From a virus, in IMG/VR virus record IMGVR_UViG_3300044637_000534, positions 1 through 58,251 of that record: 58,251 bases of DNA; one strand, 5' to 3'. The first letter of the stretch is position 1, and each line of letters begins with the position of its first letter. The position numbers were made by a program, and so were the translations under genes. Shown in pieces: positions 32,201-38,904 of this stretch. Under the pieces are notes generated by a model, which worked only from the letters and a program-made list of their open reading frames with translations, had not been told where the DNA came from and made no database searches.

Positions 32201-35200
32201 GAAGCCCCGGCCAAGAAGGTCGTTGTCGAGAAGAGGCGTAAGATTGATCTCAGCAAGATCAAGCTCGGCAGGAAGCTCGCGCCTACGAAGGCCGAAGACC
32301 TTCCGCAGGCGGACCCGCCGGAAGCCCCTGTCAAGCGCATCCGCACTGAGCGTGAGGCTTTTGAAGCGGGCTACGCCAGCGCCATTGACGCGATGCGGGC
32401 GAACCCCGACCTCAAGAAGAGCGTCGAGTATGCCGAGTGGCTGAAGTCGCTGACTGACGAGCAGTGGGCGAAGATCGAAAACGTATTTTCCCCCAATGAA
32501 AACCCGTTCCTCGCGACCGGCGATTTCGCGTCAGAGATCGGACGCGCCAGGCTCGAAGCTGTGCTCAACGAGAACACTGAGCAGCCTGCACCGAAACAGC
32601 CCGAGCCGTTCCAGTCTATGGTTCAGCGGGTCGACGTAAACGGCAGTACATACTTCAACCTTGGCAATCCGAAGAACGGGGGCTTCCAATTTTGGCTGGG
32701 TGCGCGCCAGTTTGTCCTGCGGTACAAGGGTAAAGAGTATTCGATCAACACTTGGGATCGACGGCAGGGCAGCTACGTCCTTGACCAGATCGACCAAACC
32801 CCATTGCCGGTAGAGATGCATCAGCTCGCTCGCGATTGGGTCAATGAAAAGATCCCAAGCAACGATGCGTTCGAGGCACGGCTGAAGGAAGCCGAGCGCG
32901 AGATGATCGACAATTATCTCGCGAAAAATCCAGAAGCTGCGATGGCTCAGAACACCGAGCAGCCCATCCGCGAAGCGCAGATGCCGGGCCAGCAGGAGTT
33001 CTCGAGCCTCGCCGAGGTCGTGAGCGCAAACCCGGATCAGCTTGAGACGATCCGCGAGCTCGCGCTCGAGGACGATCTTCTCGTGTCGCGTGATGGCCAG
33101 GAGATTGTGCCGAGCGCGGTGGGCACCGTGAACGACTTCTTCGCCCGCACGATCTCCGACGAGAAGATCACCAACCCGCTCATGCGCCAGCTCCTGCCGT
33201 TCATGCGGCGCGAACTGAAGCGCCTGATCGGCGACATGAAAGTGCTCGTGGTGAGCCCCGAGCAAATGCGCCAGCTCACCAACAAACCAAACACGGGCGG
33301 CTTCTACACCCGCTACGGCACGTCGGACGTGATCGTCATCCGCGAGGACGCTCTCGCTCGCCCCGAGGTCATGACCTACCTCATGACGCATGAGGGTCTG
33401 CACGGCGCTACCGCTCGCGGGCTCGACAGCAACCCCGAGTTCTTCAGCACGATCAAGTCGATCGCCGACGAGGTGCGGGCTCGTATGCCGGAAGTCGCCG
33501 GGATGTACGGCTTCACGGATCAGCACGAGTTCGTCGCTGAGCTCGCGAACCCTGAGTTCGTCGATGTACTCTCGAAAGTAACCGTCTCCCCTGAGCTCGC
33601 TCGCAAGCTGGGCCTCAAGGACTGGCAGGATCGCACGCTGTGGCAGACGGTGGTCGACGCCGTTCGCAAACTCCTCAAGCTCCCCGCTGACAGGTTCACA
33701 GCGTTGGATGCTTTGATGCGCACGACGGCTCAGGCCATGGAGGCGCAGACGACGCTGCCGGAGAGCTTCCGCACTCTGCCGCGTGGCTCGTTCCCGAACT
33801 TCGCTTCGATGGATGTGGCTCGTCAGGCGGCGCAGGCGATCAAGGACACGGCTCCGGGATCGATCGGCAAGCGCCGTGCGCTGCTCGCCAGCTCGACGCT
33901 CGACCAGATCCGCCAGTGGTATCGCGGCATGTTCGTGAACCAGAAGGGCGAGGACGTCCTCGAGAAGCTCGTCTCCAACATCCAGCGCATCCGTCCGTTC
34001 GCGGACGACAAGCGCGAGCGCGGTGAGCAACTCGCCCAGCGCTTCATGGACTTCGCCAGCAAGAACCGTGCGGCGGCAAACGAGTTCGCGGACATCGCCA
34101 ACTCGGTGACGCTGCTCAACGCCAACCTCTTCGGCGAGAACAAACACTGGGGCGAGAACCGTCGCGATAGCTGGCAGGCACGCGCCATGCTGCCGGACCT
34201 GCAGCGCCGGTTCGCCGCTCTCGAGAAGGCCAACCCCGAAGCGCGCAAGCTCTACGAGGACATGGTCGCCTATTACCGCGACACGCAGAACGAGATCACG
34301 CGCCAGCTCGTCGACAACATCCTCGCCGAGCACGATGCGGACCTGTCCGATGCCGATCGTCAGAGCCTTACTACGAAAGTAATGCAGGGCTCGCTCGACG
34401 AGGCGGCAGAGAAGCTCGTCAACAACTCGACGATCTTCAACGCGCTCAAGGATGCTCGCCAGCTCCGCCTGATCGAGGGGGACTATTTCCCGCTCATGCG
34501 TCACGGCGAGTACGTGGTGCAGACGAAGGACAGCGTCGGCGACACGATGGGCGGCAAGGAAGTCGAGCCCGGCGTCGTCGAGTTCACCGGCAGCAAGAAG
34601 TCCGACGTGCTCAAGATGGCCGAAGCCTTCGCGAAGCGCACGACCAAGGGTCAGGGCTTCACACAGGAAGACGGCGTGCCGCTCGTCATGACGGGACCGA
34701 CCGCGGTCGAGATGCCGTCCGACAGCAGCCAGTTCAAGTACCGCGTCAAGGTCCAGCTTGACGGGGTGCATATGTTCGACACCCAGGCGGAGGCTGAGAG
34801 CTTCATTCGCGATCAGAAGGGCAAGTTTGCCCAGATCAGCGAGGCTCCCCTCCTCAAGCGCGATGACGGCAATTTCGGCGAGGGGTTCTCGAACTCCTCC
34901 CTTGCCGCCATCGCCAAATCCATCAGTGCGCGAGACGGCATCCCCCAGGGTCAGAAGGAGATGATGCTCACGGCGCTGAAACAGGCGGCGGTGCGCCACA
35001 TGGCTGGCAACCGCGTGCAGAAGCGTTCACTGCCTCGTCGCGGCTTCGTCGGCGCGTCTTCCGACCTCGCGCGCAACACGCTCGTCTATGCGGAAGCGTC
35101 GACCCGTTACTGGGGCAAGCTGCGCTACATGCCGCTGGTGCGTGAAGCGTTCACAGAGATGCAGAAGATCGTGGACGCCGCCAAATACTCGAAGAACGAG

Positions 35201-36898
35201 CAGATGCTGGAGCAGGTGCTGCAGCACATGCGCAAGCGCGTGGACGGTAACGTGATCGGCGAGCAGGAGACGTCGCCCTTCATCCGCGATGTGATGACGC
35301 TGTCCTACATCGACAAGCTGTTCTCGCCTGCCTACTCGTTCCTCCAGATCATGCAGCCGACGATGATGTCGCTGCCCTATCTCGGCGGTCGTTATGGCAT
35401 CGGCGGGGCTGGCAATGCGCTGGCTCAAGCCTACCGCGCCGTCGGTGCCGCAGGCGCCATGGCCGGTGGCCTGACGAACACCAAGCAGGCGGTCCTGCAG
35501 TTCGCCAAGACGGCCATCGACAGCACGGACGTGCTGGGCTCGATGCTCAAGAACGTGGCGAAGCAGCCGGACGGCAAGTCCCTGACGGCGCTCCTCAACG
35601 AGCTCGCCGAGCGTGGTGCCATCGACAAGAACGCAGGCATGGAAATCGCCGAGGTCGTGACCAAGGGTCGTGGCAAGTGGGCGATGGGCCTGTCCAAGGT
35701 CGACCGTATCGCACGCCAACTCCCCGCATCGATCGAACAGGTCAACCGTGCGGTCACGGCGATCGCTGCCTATCGCCTGGCCATCGAGAACGGCGCAACG
35801 CCTGAGAAGGCGCAGTCGATGGCGTTCGATGCTGTGATGAACACGCAGGGCGATTACTCGGCGAGTAACGCTCCGGCGATCTTCAATCACCCGCTCTGGC
35901 GCATCTCGCTACAGTTCAAAAAGTACGCGCAGATGTACTACGCCATGTTCGGCGACATGCTCTACCGGGCGTTCAAGGACGCCTCGCCGGAAGAGCGGCG
36001 CGTTGCCCGCAAGCAGCTCGCCACCGTCATCGGCGTGCAGATCCTCGCTGCCGGTACGCTCGGCATCCCCGGCATGGAAGTCATCAAGATCGGCTTCATA
36101 GCCGCAGCGGCACTGGGCCTGGGCGGAGGCTACGACGACTTCGAGCGTGACGTTCGTGAGGCGGCGGCTGCGATGTTCGGCAAGACGGCAGGTGAGCTCA
36201 TCACCAAGGGCGTCATCCCGCGTGCGCTGGGTATCGACCTGTCGACCCGTCTCGGCGCGGACAGCTTGCTGACCTTCGGCGAGCCGAAGAAGTACGACGA
36301 GAGCAATGTCGGCGCGTATCTACTCAACACCTTCATCGGTGCGCCTGGTTCGCTCGTCGCGGATCAGTTCAAGGCGGCTCGTGCGTTCGCGGACGGTGAG
36401 TTCGCCAAGGGCGCACAGCTCCTGCCCATGCCGAAGTTCCTCGCCGACACGGCCAAGGCAACGCAGAAGGCCATCGAAGGCTCGACGAGCTCGAAGTCTG
36501 GCCGTCAGACGGAAGAGCCCATCGGTCTCGGCACGGCTGCGATCAACGCCTTCGGCCTACGCACGGCGGAGCAGGCAGAGCGCAGCGCTGCGAAAGGTGC
36601 CGGTATCGCGGAGAGCGAGCGCCGTCGCGATGCCCAGGGCTCGATGTCCAAGCTCAAGAACCAGTTCGCCGAAGCCAAGAACGAAGGCGAGCGCGTGCGT
36701 ATCCTGGCACGGCTGAAGGAACTCAACGCGAAGCTGCCGGAAGACCAGCGTCAGACGCCCGCACAGTTCAAGGCGTTCGCCCGCCGCTACCAGCAGGACA
36801 AGGCCAAGGGCCTCATCAAGGACGGCGCACGGTTCCGCAGCGAAGCCGACCGCGCCGCCAGCGACCGTGCCGGTTCTGTCTACAACGTCGGAAGGTAA
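29216..36898 (+). CDS. Giant ejection/polyvalent protein with metallopeptidase domain
   Basis: 2560 residues, the largest gene (13% of the genome), ribosome site GAGGTAAGAG. Order: N-terminal helical region; Ala/Gly-rich membrane-like stretch (AAVPSLVASIIPAGIATTLL near 150); Gln/Pro linkers; a KKSKAKVAKKKDD coil near 780; acidic linkers; a zinc peptidase with MTHEGLHGATARG (H1392-E-x-x-H1396) and HEFVAEL near 1435 as possible third ligand; then a long helical domain with another Gly/Ala-rich membrane-like segment (GGAGNALAQAYRAVGAAGAM near 2065). It resembles T7 gp16-like ejection proteins and phage polyvalent proteins. It likely enters the host with the DNA. Confidence 0.75.
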   Translation: MADTPVFQSISNEELKRALENGFDIGGTLVDDPVTREGYSELTPEDYETSWSDYGRTLAANTIGIGSSLARLSQYATDGAIGGDTAQYLEGLSEDQVRAMSPVARRALGAAFLPSDGEESVLDAGIGRSLALKTTAAVPSLVASIIPAGIATTLLRGASVGVRAGVGAGAARGTAGTLAAGEVVGQIYKKIDEFSDEELAKQSDVFAGYLTMMSPDEARAKYMRDVAGVAPIVAGAISAALGGVEGKIGRRLGGEAAEGFLKGVGKGSIAEALQEGAETGVGELLSQSALSTAGLDDMSWTKILSQTIEGMTVGGILGGGAGGISNIGGRTRTATEGKIPETDAGPLDPTTKFALDQETQTQQTQQTQPPAPLTGMGGVKFSDAPPPMTPDGQVVEPLLQEKAPLRPGMPTTEELVVRQFNENLTSGINEQGTAPAQKKAGYWSGELEKLLSNAGVQLNEQDRSSLNQRVVDVLNRTKDTAQRWAGLRQIVDELKAQKASAPAAAPQQTPDQAAMQAGIETLDGSNSVPERPATLQVQVKMLTNGERQAVYIPFTVPEAERPKKPKGIEKVFVKNGIVYYNPARLKPAYIRKADAADRLNDILPMGATPQFEAVKAVKERGAEPRVVQAIKDGISVLDVASSTETVVQDAAQVAAQAPADAEIVVRDDPEGVIQERIEGRQQDLAEIVVTPELRAKWEELGTRTLPDGRRVLPNLSDEGIIAAERQQLADQERQAQVERQRQEREERKAKAAEAAAKAEEKAKPVLEVKDAKESKKSKAKVAKKKDDLTKAKEIFEANKPTAAEDKAGLAAKRAMVIARVRKMLDEAKKAKIQIPGQWQAGVPEHLGFFLLMKKFAQRADKGKIDDAAVQLFLADEFFARIGEWESIKSTRRVEGDAQSKGKDFQEATGYDADTKERSEINIDRIAETTGETEDERVGRVSLDNEEENLNPTEAFEGFVDEEAVTEEVTPAAPVEEKIEDKLAARRAEGTFTKTEEAPAKKVVVEKRRKIDLSKIKLGRKLAPTKAEDLPQADPPEAPVKRIRTEREAFEAGYASAIDAMRANPDLKKSVEYAEWLKSLTDEQWAKIENVFSPNENPFLATGDFASEIGRARLEAVLNENTEQPAPKQPEPFQSMVQRVDVNGSTYFNLGNPKNGGFQFWLGARQFVLRYKGKEYSINTWDRRQGSYVLDQIDQTPLPVEMHQLARDWVNEKIPSNDAFEARLKEAEREMIDNYLAKNPEAAMAQNTEQPIREAQMPGQQEFSSLAEVVSANPDQLETIRELALEDDLLVSRDGQEIVPSAVGTVNDFFARTISDEKITNPLMRQLLPFMRRELKRLIGDMKVLVVSPEQMRQLTNKPNTGGFYTRYGTSDVIVIREDALARPEVMTYLMTHEGLHGATARGLDSNPEFFSTIKSIADEVRARMPEVAGMYGFTDQHEFVAELANPEFVDVLSKVTVSPELARKLGLKDWQDRTLWQTVVDAVRKLLKLPADRFTALDALMRTTAQAMEAQTTLPESFRTLPRGSFPNFASMDVARQAAQAIKDTAPGSIGKRRALLASSTLDQIRQWYRGMFVNQKGEDVLEKLVSNIQRIRPFADDKRERGEQLAQRFMDFASKNRAAANEFADIANSVTLLNANLFGENKHWGENRRDSWQARAMLPDLQRRFAALEKANPEARKLYEDMVAYYRDTQNEITRQLVDNILAEHDADLSDADRQSLTTKVMQGSLDEAAEKLVNNSTIFNALKDARQLRLIEGDYFPLMRHGEYVVQTKDSVGDTMGGKEVEPGVVEFTGSKKSDVLKMAEAFAKRTTKGQGFTQEDGVPLVMTGPTAVEMPSDSSQFKYRVKVQLDGVHMFDTQAEAESFIRDQKGKFAQISEAPLLKRDDGNFGEGFSNSSLAAIAKSISARDGIPQGQKEMMLTALKQAAVRHMAGNRVQKRSLPRRGFVGASSDLARNTLVYAEASTRYWGKLRYMPLVREAFTEMQKIVDAAKYSKNEQMLEQVLQHMRKRVDGNVIGEQETSPFIRDVMTLSYIDKLFSPAYSFLQIMQPTMMSLPYLGGRYGIGGAGNALAQAYRAVGAAGAMAGGLTNTKQAVLQFAKTAIDSTDVLGSMLKNVAKQPDGKSLTALLNELAERGAIDKNAGMEIAEVVTKGRGKWAMGLSKVDRIARQLPASIEQVNRAVTAIAAYRLAIENGATPEKAQSMAFDAVMNTQGDYSASNAPAIFNHPLWRISLQFKKYAQMYYAMFGDMLYRAFKDASPEERRVARKQLATVIGVQILAAGTLGIPGMEVIKIGFIAAAALGLGGGYDDFERDVREAAAAMFGKTAGELITKGVIPRALGIDLSTRLGADSLLTFGEPKKYDESNVGAYLLNTFIGAPGSLVADQFKAARAFADGEFAKGAQLLPMPKFLADTAKATQKAIEGSTSSKSGRQTEEPIGLGTAAINAFGLRTAEQAERSAAKGAGIAESERRRDAQGSMSKLKNQFAEAKNEGERVRILARLKELNAKLPEDQRQTPAQFKAFARRYQQDKAKGLIKDGARFRSEADRAASDRAGSVYNVGR
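32104..32120. repeat. Dispersed palindrome inside giant protein
   Basis: GTTACTGAGGAAGTAAC: full match, N5 spacer, read as VTEEVT. Further copies in this gene lie near 33575, at 34367-34383 and at 35853-35869. Confidence 0.75.
35853..35869. repeat. Dispersed palindrome inside giant protein
   Basis: ATTACT-CGGCG-AGTAAC, read as DYSASN, the same peptide that the copy in fibre 2 encodes. Confidence 0.65.
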
Positions 36899-36900
36899 TC

Positions 36901-37167
36901 ATGAGCAAACGCGATCCCATCTCCCACCGCACGCCGGAGCAGGTCCGCAAGCAGGTCCGTGGCTATAACGCCAAGCCCGAGAATGTGGAGAAGCGCGTGA
37001 AGAACAACCAGGCCCGAGCGATGCTCATGAAAGAGGGCCTGGTGAAGAAGGGCGACGGCAAGGACGTCGACCACAAGAAGCCGCTACGCAGCGGCGGGGG
37101 TAACTCGCGGAGTAACCTCCGTGTCGTCGCCAAGGGCCGGAACCGTGGCTGGCGGGATGGCGTCTAA
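36901..37167 (+). CDS. Small HNH-like endonuclease-type protein
   Basis: 88 residues, basic. The C-terminal half KDVDHKKPLRSGGGNSRSNL RVV has the HNH pattern (D-H at the start, N-x-x-N later), but no second zinc-binding Cys pairs. HNH proteins of this small size often assist terminase packaging. It is the last rightward gene, and its 3' end overlaps the convergent leftward gene by 84 bases. A palindrome copy (37100-37116) is inside. Confidence 0.6.
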   Translation: MSKRDPISHRTPEQVRKQVRGYNAKPENVEKRVKNNQARAMLMKEGLVKKGDGKDVDHKKPLRSGGGNSRSNLRVVAKGRNRGWRDGV

Positions 37168-37347
37168 GGCGTCCATCACCTCCTGAAGGCGGTCCTCGAT
37201 CCGCTTCTCCTTCGCCAGGATCTCACGGATATAGGCAGCACCGGACTTGCCGTGCTTGCGCGCGGTGGCCTGCACCCAGTCGTAGAGTTCCTCCGACAGG
37301 ATGATATTGTACGTTTTCGTGGGGAATGGGTGCCGGGGCCGGGCCAT
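37084..37347 (-). CDS. Possible ribbon-helix-helix-type small protein
   Basis: 87 residues, MARPRHPFPTKTYNIILSEE then LYDWVQATARKHGKSGAAYI. A short basic strand (KTYNIILSEEL) followed by two helices is the layout of Arc/MetJ-type RHH DNA-binding proteins. Start ATG 37347 is in a TAATG overlap with the preceding leftward gene. The 3' end overlaps the HNH-like gene on the other strand. Last gene of the leftward block; could be a regulator. Confidence 0.55.
   Translation of the reverse strand: MARPRHPFPTKTYNIILSEELYDWVQATARKHGKSGAAYIREILAKEKRIEDRLQEVMDALDAIPPATVPALGDDTEVTPRVTPAAA
37100..37116. repeat. Dispersed palindrome GTAACT-N5-AGTAAC
   Basis: Copy within the overlap of the convergent HNH-like and RHH-type genes. 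Confidence 0.65.
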
Positions 37348-37574
37348 TAATCATCCTCGTCTTCATCGACTATCGACACGAGCATGTACTTGATACGTTC
37401 AAGTAACCACACAGCAGTCATGCCGTCTGCAAAAGACGTGTCGAAGTACTCCGACCCATCCTCGGTATAGCCGATAACAATCACCTTCTCGAGCTTGCCC
37501 TTGGCTTCTTCCAAAATGTCGTTTGGATTGAGGTCAAGAAGCGTATCGCCGGGAAACTTTACGATGTTGGACAT
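37347..37574 (-). CDS. Hypothetical acidic 75-residue protein, RBS in hairpin
   Basis: MSNIVKFPGDTLLDLNPNDI then EEAKGKLEKVIVIGYTEDGSE and an acidic end (EDEDD). Looks like a small alpha/beta protein. Its ribosome site AGGAGAT lies within the 13-bp stem of the inverted repeat at 37581-37621, so translation is likely regulated by RNA structure. Confidence 0.6.
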   Translation of the reverse strand: MSNIVKFPGDTLLDLNPNDILEEAKGKLEKVIVIGYTEDGSEYFDTSFADGMTAVWLLERIKYMLVSIVDEDEDD

Positions 37575-37580
37575 GGTGGA

Positions 37581-37621
37581 TCTCCTGTAACCCCAAACTA
37601 TTCGCTCAGGGTTACAGGAGA
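37581..37621 (-). promoter_or_regulatory. RBS-sequestering inverted repeat
   Basis: TCTCCTGTAACCC at 37581-37593 is perfectly complementary to GGGTTACAGGAGA at 37609-37621 (13 bp, 15-base loop). On the minus strand the stem's second arm contains the AGGAGA ribosome site, 6-7 bases before the ATG at 37574. The structure could be an RNA switch, a protein-binding operator or a terminator for the upstream gene. Confidence 0.65.
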
Positions 37622-37630
37622 AAGTAGGTA

Positions 37631-37882
37631 CTACCTATCAACGCGCAGTTGTAACTTGATGAAAGCATCGCGCAGGGCAGCACTGCGGCTCCTGAACGGT
37701 CCCTCTTCATCGGTTGAGATAACGCGCCGCTTGACTACTCGGTGCCAATACCATCCGCCGAACCGGATAGGCTCACCGATTTCTTTCTCTGAGTTCCAGA
37801 CCCTCGTTACCCGTCGGTCTGCAAAGTAGGCGATCACTCCTGCACGCCTGACCGCATCCAGGACATTATCAGAAAGCCGCAT
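37631..37882 (-). CDS. Hypothetical basic 83-residue protein
   Basis: ATG 37882 with GGGGGAGT upstream. MRLSDNVLDAVRRAGVIAYF then DRRVTRVWNSEKEIGEPIRF and RFGGWYWHRVVKRRVISTDE. Mixed alpha/beta and strongly basic. It ends just before the 13-bp inverted repeat. No family recognised. Confidence 0.6.
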   Translation of the reverse strand: MRLSDNVLDAVRRAGVIAYFADRRVTRVWNSEKEIGEPIRFGGWYWHRVVKRRVISTDEEGPFRSRSAALRDAFIKLQLRVDR

Positions 37883-37982
37883 CAGTACTCCCCCATTGGT
37901 ATAGAGACCGGGATGTAACCCTCAGAAAACGGGCTCGTAAAGTCCGTTTTCCTTGGCGTTATTTGGGCTGTGTTTCGATGGA

Positions 37983-38186
37983 CTACGGCTTGGTTTTGCC
38001 ATCCAATCGTTTAATGGTGTCATCGGCTCGGTCGAGCCATTTGACCTTGGGCAAACTCATCGGGACCAGCCTGCCGTTGAAGGTGGTCTCCATCTTGGTG
38101 ACCCGCTCGGGCAGCTCCTCTACTACCCGAAGTAACCCAAGCCTCTCCTGGCGGAGGCGCAGCTTGCGGCTCCAGTCAGTAGTCAT
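37983..38186 (-). CDS. Hypothetical helical 67-residue protein
   Basis: MTTDWSRKLRLRQERLGLLR start with GGCGGGG upstream; a VVEELPERVTKMETTFNGRL pattern and a basic end (VKWLDRADDTIKRLDGKTKP) suggest an amphipathic coiled coil. It overlaps the small membrane protein gene at 38176. Function unknown. Confidence 0.55.
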   Translation of the reverse strand: MTTDWSRKLRLRQERLGLLRVVEELPERVTKMETTFNGRLVPMSLPKVKWLDRADDTIKRLDGKTKP

Positions 38187-38322
38187 CGCCCCGCCTCGTC
38201 ATCAGGTACTCGACCATGCTGTTCAGCTTCGAGACGTGAAACTCGAGCCTGACGACACGAAGGAAGAGAAAGAGGCTGAGTGCGGTGGTGACTGAAGTGA
38301 TGAGGATCAGCTCAATCGTCAT
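38176..38322 (-). CDS. Putative 48-residue membrane protein
   Basis: ATG at 38322 inside the end of the upstream gene; stop at 38176, overlapping the start of the next. MTIELILITSVTTALSLFLF LRVV forms one clear membrane helix, followed by RLEFHVSKLNSMVEYLMTRR and a DDY end. GGGGAT precedes the start. Too small for confident assignment; it could be an early membrane protein acting on the host. Confidence 0.5.
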   Translation of the reverse strand: MTIELILITSVTTALSLFLFLRVVRLEFHVSKLNSMVEYLMTRRGDDY

Positions 38323-38512
38323 TGGCGATCCCCAGTGCTTCCTTGGAACGGACCACGGCCCGCACGAGTGAGTTCACGTTCTTGCCGTAGATGATGTCGT
38401 TGAGCGCGTCCTCGTAACGCTTCTTCGTCATCTCGAGCCACTTGATCCGGTCCCGCAGCTTGCGGGTGTCGGGGTCGAGTTCATCCACCCAGTCAAACAA
38501 ATCTTCAGTCAT
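38312..38512 (-). CDS. Hypothetical charged 66-residue protein
   Basis: MTEDLFDWVDELDPDTRKLR then RIKWLEMTKKRYEDALNDII. Acidic at the start, basic helical later; possible coiled coil. Coupled to neighbours at both ends, part of a run of small genes after the primase. No function known. Confidence 0.55.
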   Translation of the reverse strand: MTEDLFDWVDELDPDTRKLRDRIKWLEMTKKRYEDALNDIIYGKNVNSLVRAVVRSKEALGIANDD

Positions 38513-38723
38513 TCTTTCCCTCCAATGTCCGCCCCACGGACCAGTTCTTAAAACCGCGCACCTTGCCGTTCGGCACGGCCCAGACTTCTGCGGTATCGTC
38601 CATAATCACGACCCACATCAGATCGTGTTCGACGCCGTAATCGATGACGGCGATCGCTTCCCCGCCTGCGTTTCGCTCGGGGATGAATAAAGGGATGCTA
38701 GGATTTAGTTGCGTCAGTGCCAT
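38505..38723 (-). CDS. Hypothetical 72-residue protein
   Basis: MALTQLNPSIPLFIPERNAG then IAVIDYGVEHDLMWVVIMDD and AEVWAVPNGKVRGFKNWSVG, a small all-beta pattern ending in basic residues. The stop overlaps the next gene by 8 bases. Unknown function. Confidence 0.6.
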   Translation of the reverse strand: MALTQLNPSIPLFIPERNAGGEAIAVIDYGVEHDLMWVVIMDDTAEVWAVPNGKVRGFKNWSVGRTLEGKND

Positions 38724-38904
38724 AGAACCACTCGGCTAATTTGTCGTTCCACTCGTCCATGTCTGGGTGGAAGACGGGTACTTCAGAAGTAACCATGCGG
38801 GAGCGGAGCAACATCATGTAGCGTTCGTGCATCTCATCGAGAGCCTTGATGAGATCCTCGCGCGTCATGTCGTCGATCCGCTTGCCCCCATAGGCTGCAA
38901 TCAC
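38698..38904 (-). CDS. Hypothetical 68-residue protein
   Basis: GTG start at 38904 overlapping the primase TGA, with GAGGA upstream. MIAAYGGKRIDDMTREDLIK and ALDEMHERYMMLLRSRMVTS form helices, then acidic HPDMDEWNDKLAEWFYG. Part of the primase-linked operon. A GGTACT-N5-AGTAAC palindrome (38777-38793) lies inside, encoding VTSEV. Confidence 0.55.
   Translation of the reverse strand: MIAAYGGKRIDDMTREDLIKALDEMHERYMMLLRSRMVTSEVPVFHPDMDEWNDKLAEWFYGTDATKS

Noticed and set aside
7593-37167. Phage RNA polymerase gene as in T7-like phages
   Set aside because: No single-subunit polymerase motifs found in any large frame, so transcription probably relies on host RNA polymerase.
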